Of a stretch of 64,000 nt of DNA, positions 1 through 7,252 are shown piece by piece. The notes under the pieces were generated by a model. That model ran no database searches. It had not been told where the DNA came from and saw only the letters and a program-made list of their open reading frames with translations. This DNA is from Oscillospiraceae bacterium (GTDB lineage Bacteria; Bacillota_A; Clostridia; Oscillospirales; JAAYXM01). The translations under genes were made by a program, and so were the position numbers. The first letter of the stretch is position 1. Each line of letters begins with the position of its first letter. The stretch is taken from contig JAFXJK010000058.1 in NCBI GenBank assembly GCA_017532355.1, positions 47,419 through 111,418 on the forward strand, in the 5' to 3' direction.

Positions 1-1
1 A

Positions 2-289
2 TATTATTTTGCAAAAACGGATGCTGTATTCTCAGGAGGTCCGTTTGAAACGGATATTGACCGAGTTCGTATGATAAAGCGGATGATTGCGGACGGACAT
101 ACGGACAGACTTATGCTCGCAACGGATGTGTGCCTGAAGTCACTTCTTCACAGCTTTGGCGGCTGGAGCTATGACCACATCTTCACAAATATTGCTCCGA
201 TGATGGAAAACGAAGGAATAAGCCGCGAGGATATTGATGCAATTCTGATGAAGAATCCGAAACGCTTTTTGTGTTCGCGAAGACATTGA
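2..289 (+). CDS. Phosphotriesterase-family hydrolase, C-terminal part (cut by window start)
   Basis: The reading frame is open from base 2 and ends at TGA 287-289, so only about the last 95 residues are visible. The text resembles the end of phosphotriesterase-like lactonases/amidohydrolases: an 'ATDVCLKS' stretch, whose Asp corresponds to the last metal ligand of the TIM barrel, then 'GGWSYDHIFTNIAPMM' and a closing 'MKNPKRFL' typical of this family. It lies 16 bases before a sugar-isomerase-like gene on the same strand, so the two are probably co-transcribed; a lactone or sugar-ester substrate is an inference from that context. Family assignment is good; substrate unknown. Confidence 0.8.
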   Translation, partial: YYFAKTDAVFSGGPFETDIDRVRMIKRMIADGHTDRLMLATDVCLKSLLHSFGGWSYDHIFTNIAPMMENEGISREDIDAILMKNPKRFLCSRRH

Positions 290-305
290 TTAAAGGAGAA
301 AAATT

Positions 306-1808
306 ATGAGTAACGATTTTATAAAGTCTTTTGAAATTGCAGGAGACGGTGCGGTGGGAGATATTCTCTCGAAAGACCGCAAGAAAAGCCGTGGTCGCCT
401 TAAGGTGGGAGTCCTTGCTCTTACGTGGTTTGAATGGTGGCCGATGTTTCCGGAGAGCGGAATGAGAGAGCAGATTGTGGCGGATGCCGAGAAATTCTGC
501 GAGCTTGTACGAGAAAAATTCGGAGATAAATACGACCTTGTATTCCCGAAAGAGCACGTAGATACCCTGGATAAAGCTTATGATGCAGGGGTATATTTCA
601 AGGAGCAGGGCGTTGATGCAGTCATCATCGACGAGGCGACTTACGTAACAGACTTCATCCCGATTCAGGCGATAGATATGATTCCGGATGTTCCGGTTAT
701 TCTTTTTGTAACGCAGGCAACGTCAAATTTGTGGGATACAATGAAAAATACCGATGTCATCCGTTTTGAGGGACTTGTCGGTAATACACAGCTTGCAGGG
801 GCTTTTGCAAAGATGGGAAGACCGTATCGCGCGGTTGTCGGCTCGCTTGAAGATGCAGAAGGCTTTGAAGAATTGGATAAGCACCTTCGTGTGCTTCAGC
901 TGATTTCGGATCTTAAGTTTATGGACATCGGCTTTGTCGGTCACACCTTCCGCGGAATGTATGATATTGAGGTTGATAAGACGAAAATCAAGGGAGTTTT
1001 CGGTCCCAACGTGCTTTATCTTGATGTTGCGCACCTTATTGACATCTGGGAGGCACTTACGGAAGAAGAAATCGCGGAGTTTGTAAGAAAAATCCGCGAC
1101 GAGCTTTGCTATGACTATGTTGGTATTGATGATGAGGATATAAAAAAGTCTGCATCTCTCGGCCTTGCAGTTAAGAAGCTTGTGAAGAAGTTTGGCATCG
1201 ACGGACTTACCCTTCTTGGTCAGCATCACGTAGAGGTTGCGACAAGAGCTTCTGCAGACCTTTCGTTCTACTGTGTTGAGGACGACGGATGCATGACTTC
1301 GCATGAGGGAGACCTTGCAAACCTCATAATGAAGTTTATATTAAACCGCCTCAGCGGAACACTCCCGATATTCCTTGAGTGGTCAGGCTTTGACGTGAAG
1401 AGCGACTCGCTCCTTCTCACGCACCACGGCGTCGTAGATCCGCGCCTGTATGCAGCCGATCAGAAGAAATGCCGCGTGACACCGTCTCCCGAGAAGTGGG
1501 ATTTTGAGGGCAACGGCTTCTCTGTTGAGTATTCGGGAAAAGAGGGCGAGGTTACACTTGCCTGCATTATTGATGCAAAGGATGGCTGGAAGCTTCTTCT
1601 TTCAAAAGGAAAGAATATGGCACTTCCGCAGACACCGAGCTTTGCTCCGCAGTTCCATTTTGTCCATGAGAAATTCGGATGCAAGGAATACATAAAGAGA
1701 ATCGTCGAAGAAGGCGTTGCACACCATGTATGTATGGTTTACGGAGACCTTGCCGAGGAGCTTCGTTTGTACGCTCACTACGCAGGCCTCGATGTTGTTG
1801 AAATCTGA
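306..1808 (+). CDS. L-fucose/L-arabinose isomerase-family protein
   Basis: A 500-residue protein that reads like the L-fucose/L-arabinose isomerase-like superfamily, which interconverts aldoses and ketoses with a bound divalent metal. It has the N-terminal Rossmann-type start after a short leader ('KVGVLALTWFEWW' near residue 32) and an acidic C-terminal region with 'CVEDDGCMTSHEGDL', where the family keeps its catalytic Glu/Asp pair. Start ATG 306 has an AAAGGAG site seven bases upstream. It sits between a phosphotriesterase-like gene and an M24 protein on the same strand, suggesting a small carbohydrate-degradation operon. The exact sugar cannot be read from the sequence. Confidence 0.78.
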   Translation: MSNDFIKSFEIAGDGAVGDILSKDRKKSRGRLKVGVLALTWFEWWPMFPESGMREQIVADAEKFCELVREKFGDKYDLVFPKEHVDTLDKAYDAGVYFKEQGVDAVIIDEATYVTDFIPIQAIDMIPDVPVILFVTQATSNLWDTMKNTDVIRFEGLVGNTQLAGAFAKMGRPYRAVVGSLEDAEGFEELDKHLRVLQLISDLKFMDIGFVGHTFRGMYDIEVDKTKIKGVFGPNVLYLDVAHLIDIWEALTEEEIAEFVRKIRDELCYDYVGIDDEDIKKSASLGLAVKKLVKKFGIDGLTLLGQHHVEVATRASADLSFYCVEDDGCMTSHEGDLANLIMKFILNRLSGTLPIFLEWSGFDVKSDSLLLTHHGVVDPRLYAADQKKCRVTPSPEKWDFEGNGFSVEYSGKEGEVTLACIIDAKDGWKLLLSKGKNMALPQTPSFAPQFHFVHEKFGCKEYIKRIVEEGVAHHVCMVYGDLAEELRLYAHYAGLDVVEI

Positions 1809-1826
1809 TGAATCGAGAGGGAGGAA

Positions 1827-3020
1827 ATGATGATAAATTTACCGTATATTCCGCAAAGCGAGTTTGAAGCTCGTGTAAAAAATGTTCAGAAAGCCATGAA
1901 AGAGGAAGGTTTTGACCTTCTTCTCTCATACGGAAACGAGGCAGAGCCTCAGTTTGTTCGCTATTTTTCAAATTACTGGCCGTCTTTTGAGACGGCAGGT
2001 GTATTGATTCCTGCAGAGGGAGAAGCGCTTCTCCTGATAGGTCCCGAGAGCTTTACTTATGCAAGCGACCGATCTGTTATTGGGGAAATCAGACTTTTGA
2101 AGGCGTTCCGCGAATCGTCTGAACCTGAATATCCGGGAAAGAAGCTCGACACCTTCAATTCTGTTTTCTGTGAGCTTCTCGGGGATAAACCCGTTCGCAG
2201 AATAGGTGTTGCAGGACTTCCGCTTATGACAATCGGTGTCTATGAAGCATTAAAAGAGGCTCTCGTTCCTTATGGCAACATTCCCATCGAAAAGGCAGAC
2301 GAGATAGTAAACCGCATGCGTATGAGAAAGACCTCAAATGAGCTTGCTTGTATGCGCGCCGCGGCGGAGATTACTGCAAAGACCTTTGATTATGTTCTTG
2401 AAAATATCCGTGTGGGAATGACTGAACAGCAGGTTGCAGGTCTCGCTCTCGGAAAGATGCACGAGCTCGGTGCAGAGCGTGAGTCATACCCCGTGTGGGT
2501 TCTTACGGGCGAGGGTTCAAACCAGGCTATAAGCCGTCCGAGAAGAAAGTGCATCCAAAAAGGCGATATGACATTTATCCAGATTGGTGCGCGTGTTGAC
2601 GGATATGCTTCAAGCATCGGTCGCCCCGTCGTGTTCGGAAAGGCAACCGAGGAGCAGAGACGGCTCATCGAAACCGGTTATAAGGCACAGAAAGATATTA
2701 TCGCGAGACTCAAGGCAGGCGTTCCTGCAAAGGATATAGCCGATTTCCATGTAAAAAACGTTACGGAAATGGGCTATGGTGATTGGTTGCTCTACGGCCC
2801 GTGCCACGGTAACGGAACGATGGAGGGCGAAGCACCCTGGATTGAGACCAACTCCGATTATCTCCTCGAAGAGAATATGACGTTCTGTGTCGATATCTTC
2901 CTTGGTTCCGAAAAGACAAAAACAGGTCTCAGGATGGAAGATGTTGTTTGCGTAAAGAAAGACGGTTGTGAAGACCTGACGAATTACAGACGCGAACTTT
3001 TCGAAATAGAATGTGAATAA
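1827..3020 (+). CDS. M24 (creatinase/prolidase-fold) protein lacking the metal aspartates
   Basis: A 397-residue protein with the two-domain layout of the creatinase/aminopeptidase P family: an N-terminal domain to about residue 160 and a pita-bread C-terminal domain. In metal-dependent members the segment near residue 252 carries two Asp ligands. Here those places are Gln252 ('FIQIGARVDGY') and Ser263, while His327 ('GPCHGNG') and Glu371 ('GLRMEDVV') are kept and the other Glu is Asp356. This suggests a metal-independent, creatinase-like hydrolase rather than a proline peptidase. The start follows a GGGAGGAA site, 18 bases after the isomerase-like gene, so it is probably in the same operon. 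Substrate unknown. Confidence 0.82.
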   Translation: MMINLPYIPQSEFEARVKNVQKAMKEEGFDLLLSYGNEAEPQFVRYFSNYWPSFETAGVLIPAEGEALLLIGPESFTYASDRSVIGEIRLLKAFRESSEPEYPGKKLDTFNSVFCELLGDKPVRRIGVAGLPLMTIGVYEALKEALVPYGNIPIEKADEIVNRMRMRKTSNELACMRAAAEITAKTFDYVLENIRVGMTEQQVAGLALGKMHELGAERESYPVWVLTGEGSNQAISRPRRKCIQKGDMTFIQIGARVDGYASSIGRPVVFGKATEEQRRLIETGYKAQKDIIARLKAGVPAKDIADFHVKNVTEMGYGDWLLYGPCHGNGTMEGEAPWIETNSDYLLEENMTFCVDIFLGSEKTKTGLRMEDVVCVKKDGCEDLTNYRRELFEIECE

Positions 3021-3023
3021 GAA

Positions 3024-3054
3024 AACGGCACGCATACAAAGTATGCGTGCCGTT
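3024..3054. terminator. Bidirectional intrinsic terminator hairpin
   Basis: A perfect 14-bp inverted repeat (AACGGCACGCATAC and its complement) with a 3-base loop lies between two convergent genes. The tract following it is T-rich on the minus strand (TTTTCTTATT) and weaker on the plus strand. It probably ends transcription from both sides. Confidence 0.8.
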
Positions 3055-3069
3055 CGTTATAGTCGGGTA

Positions 3070-3918
3070 TTAGCGGTTTTTAATTACATCGAGATATTGC
3101 TCGAAGTAACGCTGGCCCATGATGTGCTGTGATTCTCTGGAAAAATGAATTACGTCGCCGTTGGAAAGGACCTGGTTGTTGCTCTTGAGGTCAGAAAGGT
3201 CCAGATATCTGCCGCCACGATCCTCAGCGCTCTCGCGAATTGCTTTCATTACGGCATCTGCACAAACCTTGTGTGACTGATACCATTCGTTGCAGAAGCC
3301 TCCTGTAATAAAGGGTACGGATTCGCAATTGAATTTTGTATAAAAATCATTAAGCATTGCCGTGAGATTTGCCTTGTGCGAGAGGTAGAGCGTTTCGGGA
3401 TTGCAGCCGACTTCCTCGTTTTCGACAACGTCATGCTCACCCTGGTGCCACAGAAATGCAACAAGCCTGTTTTCGGGATTGCAGGAAAGAGCAAGGCTGA
3501 CCATCTCGATCATGCGGTTGTGCAGGGGGTTGCCGACACCCCAGCCCGGGCAGGTAAAACCTGTTCCACCATAACCGGAATCGATGATCAATACCTTTCT
3601 GTCGTGATCGAGACATTTTGCCGCATAGTTCTCGGCAAAAGTAATTGCCAGGCAACTGATTTTTCCATAATCGCACAGAACCTCATCAGCAATTCTGACA
3701 GTGTTTCTTGCTGCGGGGTTCAAAAACTTCATAATGAATCTGTAAGGACTGCCGTCCTCAGGCACGGCATAGAAAGGCACCGCATCGTTTTCCATAAGAA
3801 GAACGCGTTCGTTTGGAACGTATTCCTTCGTAACGGGGCCCTCGCCGTATCCGGAAGAATTGGACTGACCTGCCAAAAGAATAATATCAAACTTTTCTTT
3901 ACTCAATGTATTACGCAT
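3070..3918 (-). CDS. SGNH-family carbohydrate acetylesterase (sialate O-acetylesterase-like)
   Basis: A 282-residue protein with the blocks of the SGNH/SASA esterases: 'GQSN' at residues 17-20 with the nucleophile Ser19, 'WHQGE' at 157-161, and a C-terminal 'GDVIHF' with Asp255 and His258 completing the triad. These enzymes remove acetyl groups from sugars such as sialic acid or xylan side chains. I see no signal peptide, so it is likely cytoplasmic. An AGGAGG-like site precedes the ATG. The gene has no co-directional close partner: the propeller protein upstream is 163 bases away. The precise ester substrate is unknown. Confidence 0.85.
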   Translation of the reverse strand: MRNTLSKEKFDIILLAGQSNSSGYGEGPVTKEYVPNERVLLMENDAVPFYAVPEDGSPYRFIMKFLNPAARNTVRIADEVLCDYGKISCLAITFAENYAAKCLDHDRKVLIIDSGYGGTGFTCPGWGVGNPLHNRMIEMVSLALSCNPENRLVAFLWHQGEHDVVENEEVGCNPETLYLSHKANLTAMLNDFYTKFNCESVPFITGGFCNEWYQSHKVCADAVMKAIRESAEDRGGRYLDLSDLKSNNQVLSNGDVIHFSRESQHIMGQRYFEQYLDVIKNR

Positions 3919-4081
3919 AATAGACCTCCTGCCATTCGTGCTTTTGTTAATCTATGAGAAAATTATAGCATATCACTCAGCAGGTAAACATAGAAAATCC
4001 ATTAAAATTATGGAGTTTTAGGGATATTTACCCCAAATAGTCAGCGTATGTACCTTGAGAGAAGAAAATGTATTCAAGCTT

Positions 4082-5011
4082 TTATTCGAAGAAAGATTTA
4101 AGAAACTGGGCAACTGTCATATTCTCGACAATCGCCTCACACATCCAGTAGTTTCCGAGCTGATTTCCGCAGAGGTAGTTGATATAGACATTGCCGTTCC
4201 AGTCGCACATATCAACGTCCGAGTTGTTGCAGTTGTAAGCGGTTTTAATCTGCTCAAGGCGCTCGGGGGTAAAGTCGCAGATGTGCTCTGAGTAGAGCTT
4301 GTCCTCGTTTGACGGCATGAGAAGCGGATTGTATTTTCCCGTCTCCCAGTTCTCAAGATCCTTTGAACGCGAGAGAACGTTTGTAAACACACGGCACGGC
4401 AGAAGCTCTACCGCGATTGCGTAGTAATAGCCGTCACTGTATCTTATCCACGGTCCGCCGTTGTAGCGCTCTTTTGTGAGTGAGTAGCGTGTCGGGTCAA
4501 GGTGCGTCCAGTTTACAAGGTCGGGGCTTTTTGCGAAAAAGTGAGTATAGTTCACCCCAACATACTCTTCGGGTTTGTAGGCCTCAAGAATGATAACATA
4601 TCCGTCGGGGCCTTTTGTAATCTGCGTGTTGCAGTAGGCCCAGCCGGGGTTTGTGAAGAGGTCGCGAGCGGACCAGTTTATAAGGTCGGAGCTTTCATAG
4701 ATGCGGATGGTGTCGGGGCTTTCCATCGAAACGCCCGTAACATAAATCTTATCATTATCAATAAAAGCCGAGTGGAAGTAGCTGTCCTCTGCGAGTGTCG
4801 AGAGAATTTTTCCCGACTCAACGTCGCGGATGCTCGCCTTTGCCACTCCCTTTTCGAGTCCGAAGCTCGGGTCGATGAGCTCGAGACGATGGAGACGGCC
4901 GTTCCATACGAAAGGAGTCTCCTCCCCGTAGGGAGAACAGATGCCGAGCTTTTTAATCTCGGGATAGCCGTTTATCATCTTTGTATTTTCGTCATACATA
5001 ATTTCTTTCAT
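4082..5011 (-). CDS. Five-bladed beta-propeller glycoside-hydrolase-like protein (GH43/GH32-like)
   Basis: A 309-residue protein with the repeating pattern of family 43/32-type propellers: several 'S.DL.NW' blade motifs ('SSDLINW', 'SPDLVNW', 'SKDLENW'), a 'GGPWIRYSDGYYY' segment and acidic residues in blade positions. Families of this clan act on arabinan, xylan, fructan or related glycans, but I cannot assign the three catalytic acids confidently. There is no signal peptide, suggesting action on imported oligosaccharides. The start ATG follows an AAGGAGGG site. It shares a strand with the neighbouring acetylesterase, which fits glycan breakdown. The exact GH family is uncertain. Confidence 0.65.
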   Translation of the reverse strand: MKEIMYDENTKMINGYPEIKKLGICSPYGEETPFVWNGRLHRLELIDPSFGLEKGVAKASIRDVESGKILSTLAEDSYFHSAFIDNDKIYVTGVSMESPDTIRIYESSDLINWSARDLFTNPGWAYCNTQITKGPDGYVIILEAYKPEEYVGVNYTHFFAKSPDLVNWTHLDPTRYSLTKERYNGGPWIRYSDGYYYAIAVELLPCRVFTNVLSRSKDLENWETGKYNPLLMPSNEDKLYSEHICDFTPERLEQIKTAYNCNNSDVDMCDWNGNVYINYLCGNQLGNYWMCEAIVENMTVAQFLKSFFE

Positions 5012-5134
5012 GTAAAACCCTCCTTGAAGGAAATGTACTGTAATTATACAATCTTTTTTGCGCCGTTGCTTGTAATATAATACGGGAAAGTATAAGAATA
5101 TTATCGTTTTGCTATTTGTCGGTGAGAAGGGCTT

Positions 5135-5166
5135 AAAAAAACGACAAGGCAGGGTGCCTCGCCGTT
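5135..5166 (-). terminator. Intrinsic terminator of the lipoprotein gene
   Basis: On the minus strand a 12-bp stem (AACGGCGAGGCA with TGCCTTGTCGTT, two G-U pairs) and a 3-base loop are followed by seven T residues. It starts 14 bases after the stop of the lipoprotein gene. Confidence 0.85.
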
Positions 5167-5179
5167 TTTATTATTCGCT

Positions 5180-5860
5180 TTAGAATGTGAACTCGCTTTT
5201 TTCAAGATCAATCAACCACTTGCCGTCGTCAGCCTTGGTAACGATAAGGGTTCCCTGATGTGTAATTACGTCGATTTCAAGATTGTTAATGGTAGTTTCA
5301 ACGAGCTTCATAACCTCGGGCATAAGCAAAGCAAGCATTTCGTCCTGGGTTGTGCTCTGCGTAATTTTTCCTGAAGAAATCATTTCGTTAATGATGCCGG
5401 TGATAGCTTCTCTGTTTGCTGATTCAGAGAAGACGTCTCCAAGATTGGCACTGTCGGAATCCGGCACGTTCAAATCTACGGTAACGGTATATTCATTGCC
5501 GTCTTCGCTTCTTACAGCATCCACCATCGTATAAGAAAACTTGGACTTGAGTTTTTCGATTGTGTCGTTGAATATTTTCTGGAGATCCTGTCTGTACGGC
5601 TCCATCTCTGCAGGAACATCGTTCATGGCCGTATCAAAAGCTGCAGTCAGATCAACTTCAGCGAGTTTTGCGGCAAGGTCTTCCTTGTTGACAACGTACT
5701 GATCAAGACCGTCAAAATTTAATGCTATATAAGCATCCATAAAGGATTTTACGGTAGCCTCAACCTCGGCCTTGTCCTTTTCGGGATTAGCGAAAAGAGA
5801 GCAGGACACCGTTGAAAATGCGAGGGTAAGTGCAAGTAAAAGAGCTAAAAACTTTTTCAT
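5180..5860 (-). CDS. Small secreted lipoprotein, function unknown
   Basis: A 226-residue protein with a clear lipoprotein signal: a basic start 'MKK', a hydrophobic core and the lipobox 'STVSC' with Cys20 as the lipidation site. The mature part is soluble, mixed alpha/beta and acidic, resembling the DUF4878/DUF5105-type lipoproteins of Clostridia that have an NTF2-like fold. That resemblance is from memory of the pattern, not a search. Expected location is the outer face of the cytoplasmic membrane. It has its own promoter and terminator, so it is a one-gene unit. No enzymatic motif is visible. Confidence 0.75.
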   Translation of the reverse strand: MKKFLALLLALTLAFSTVSCSLFANPEKDKAEVEATVKSFMDAYIALNFDGLDQYVVNKEDLAAKLAEVDLTAAFDTAMNDVPAEMEPYRQDLQKIFNDTIEKLKSKFSYTMVDAVRSEDGNEYTVTVDLNVPDSDSANLGDVFSESANREAITGIINEMISSGKITQSTTQDEMLALLMPEVMKLVETTINNLEIDVITHQGTLIVTKADDGKWLIDLEKSEFTF

Positions 5861-5889
5861 AAAAAAACCTCCCGAATATCGTTAACTAT

Positions 5890-5918
5890 ACTATAGCACC
5901 GTGAGGGGAAAAAGTCAA
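5890..5918 (-). promoter_or_regulatory. Sigma-A promoter for the lipoprotein gene
   Basis: On the minus strand TTGACT (5918-5913), a 17-base spacer and TATAGT (5895-5890), followed by a GGGAGG ribosome site before the gene. The promoter begins just beyond the tRNA-derived repeat. Confidence 0.75.
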
Positions 5919-5925
5919 TCGAAGA

Positions 5926-5998
5926 CTTCAAGTCCCACCTTAAAATCAAAAGAGCACATACAAAAGTATGTACTCTTTTAATGGTGCGGGCGGTGGGA
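5926..5998 (-). repeat. Second copy of tRNA-Leu 3' end plus terminator (73-bp direct repeat)
   Basis: These 73 bases repeat 6121-6193 almost exactly. The only differences are one A fewer in an A run and one A more in a hairpin loop. In minus orientation the copy contains the last bases of tRNA-Leu including CCA, then the 14-bp terminator stem (5948-5961 with 5966-5979). It ends with the inverted sequence of the tRNA T-arm. The copies are 195 bases apart. Confidence 0.85.
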
Positions 5999-6120
5999 CA
6001 AAGCTGCTTCGCAGCTTGCACCCTCGACGACCTAAATGCTTTGCATTTCGGTACCCGTCTTCGGGCATATGCGCTAAAAACGATTATCAATCGTTTTCTT
6101 AACGCGCATACCCTCTTAGG
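5999..6120. other. 122-bp hairpin cassette between the tRNA-derived repeats
   Basis: This non-coding stretch contains four perfect short hairpins in a row: 6001-6017 (7-bp stem, 3-base loop), 6034-6048 (6-bp stem, 3-base loop), 6054-6065 (4-bp stem, 4-base loop) and 6077-6097 (9-bp stem, 3-base loop). The last is enclosed by an outer ATGCGC/GCGCAT stem at 6069-6074 and 6104-6109. It resembles a palindromic repeat or small non-autonomous element; no known family is recognised. Confidence 0.6.
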
Positions 6121-6193
6121 CTTCAAGTCCCACCTTAAAAATCAAAAGAGCACATACAAAGTATGTACTCTTTTAATGGTGCGGGCGGTGGGA
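6121..6193 (-). repeat. First copy of the 73-bp repeat, overlapping the tRNA-Leu 3' end
   Basis: This copy includes the genuine 3' end of tRNA-Leu, its terminator hairpin, and beyond it a sequence (CTTCAAGTCCCACC on the plus strand) that is an inverted copy of the tRNA T-arm. See 5926-5998 for the partner. Confidence 0.85.
6144..6174 (-). terminator. Terminator hairpin downstream of tRNA-Leu
   Basis: A 14-bp stem with one G-U pair and a 3-base loop starts three bases after the tRNA CCA end on the minus strand, followed by GATTTTTAA. It is contained in the 73-bp repeat at 6121-6193. Confidence 0.7.
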
Positions 6194-6259
6194 CTTGAAC
6201 CCACACGTCGAAGACATTGGCTCCTAAGACCAACGTGTCTGCCATTCCACCACGCCCGC
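6177..6259 (-). tRNA. tRNA-Leu (anticodon UAG)
   Basis: Read on the minus strand, the acceptor GCGGGCG pairs with CGCCCGC followed by an encoded ACCA end. The D-arm region reads GGTGGAATGGCAGACAC. The anticodon stem TTGGT/GCCAA encloses the loop CTTAGGA (anticodon TAG). A long class II variable arm (TGTCTTCGACG) and the T-arm GTGGGTTCAAGTCCCAC follow. The long variable arm and the anticodon agree on leucine. It lies 15 bases after recR. Confidence 0.96.
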
Positions 6260-6274
6260 GGATATTAAGTTAGG

Positions 6275-6874
6275 TTACATCGTTCTGCGTCCCTCTAAAG
6301 CTCTGATGAGTGTCATTTCATCTGCAAACTCAAGATGTCCGCCGACGGGAATGCCGTAGGCAAGGCGCGTCGTCGTAACTCCGAAAGGGGAGAGAAGACG
6401 TGAGATATACATAGCCGTTGCTTCGCCCTCGGTATCGGGGTTCGTCGCAAGGATTACCTCCCGTATGCCGCCTTTCGATACGCGCGCAACAAGCTCTTTG
6501 ATTCGCACATCATCGGGACCGATGCCGTTCATCGGAGAAATGCAACCGTGTAAAACGTGGTAAAGCCCGTTGTATTCGCGCGTTTTCTCAATTGCCGCGA
6601 CGTCTTTCGGGTCTGAAACAACGCAGATAACGTCGCGGTCGCGAGCTTCGTCTGAACAGAGCGAGCAGATCTCGGTATCCGTCATATTCTGGCACACGGA
6701 GCAGAACTTAACCTTTTTCTTCGCCTCGATAACTGCGTTTGCAAAGCCCTCGGCCTCAGCTTCGGGCAGCGCGAGAACGAAGAAAGCAAGCCTCTGCGCC
6801 GTTTTTCTGCCGATACCCGGAAGCTTCTGGAACTGCTCTATTAAGTTTTCTACAGGTGCAGAAAAGAAACGCAT
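6275..6874 (-). CDS. recR: Recombination mediator protein RecR
   Basis: A 199-residue RecR of normal length. It shows the N-terminal helix-hairpin-helix ('[13 protein letters not shown]', residues 18-30), a four-cysteine zinc finger (Cys58, 61, 70, 73), and a Toprim domain from about residue 80. RecR works with RecO and RecF to load RecA on single-stranded gaps. The gene order dnaX-ybaB-recR, as in many Bacillota, supports the call. The gene follows ybaB by 24 bases and is followed by tRNA-Leu. Confidence 0.97.
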   Translation of the reverse strand: MRFFSAPVENLIEQFQKLPGIGRKTAQRLAFFVLALPEAEAEGFANAVIEAKKKVKFCSVCQNMTDTEICSLCSDEARDRDVICVVSDPKDVAAIEKTREYNGLYHVLHGCISPMNGIGPDDVRIKELVARVSKGGIREVILATNPDTEGEATAMYISRLLSPFGVTTTRLAYGIPVGGHLEFADEMTLIRALEGRRTM

Positions 6875-6898
6875 ATTCCGCCGCCTCCGTAAAGATTT

Positions 6899-7234
6899 TT
6901 AGAACATACCGGGGATATTCATACCGCCCGTGATTTTTTTCATACTCTCGGCTGTAGCTGCTTCTGCCTGGCCCATCGCCTCGCCGATAGCCGCAACGAT
7001 GAGGTCCTCAAGCATCTCGATATCGTCGGGGTCAACAGCCTCAGGCTGAATCTTGATTCCGAGAACCTTGTACTTTCCGCTGACAGTTGCTTCGACAACG
7101 CCGCCGCCGGCTGATGCAGTATAAGTCTTTTCCTCAAGCTCCTGCTGCATACGCATCATATCCTGCTGCATCCTCTGAGCCTGCTTAATCATATTCATGT
7201 TTATTCCGCCACCGGGAAATCCGCCTCTTGCCAT
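6899..7234 (-). CDS. YbaB/EbfC-family nucleoid-associated protein
   Basis: A 111-residue protein with the family pattern: a glycine-rich start ('[10 protein letters not shown]'), a Met/Gln-rich helix ('[15 protein letters not shown]'), a central '[16 protein letters not shown]' strand region and a C-terminal helix ending 'GGMNIPGMF'. YbaB dimers bind DNA without strong sequence preference. Its place between dnaX and recR is the classical one, pointing to a link with replication or repair. ATG 7234 follows AAGGAG. Confidence 0.94.
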   Translation of the reverse strand: MARGGFPGGGINMNMIKQAQRMQQDMMRMQQELEEKTYTASAGGGVVEATVSGKYKVLGIKIQPEAVDPDDIEMLEDLIVAAIGEAMGQAEAATAESMKKITGGMNIPGMF

Positions 7235-7252
7235 AGTAATAACTCCTTAAAT

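Noticed and set aside
5926..6193. CRISPR-like array from the repeated unit
   Set aside because: There are only two copies, each containing tRNA sequence, and the spacing is filled with hairpins. It does not look like repeats with unique spacers.
5981..6268. A 95-codon plus-strand frame across the tRNA-Leu and the hairpin cassette
   Set aside because: It reads through tRNA-Leu backwards and through inverted repeats. It has no ribosome site and is explained by the RNA gene and repeat structure.
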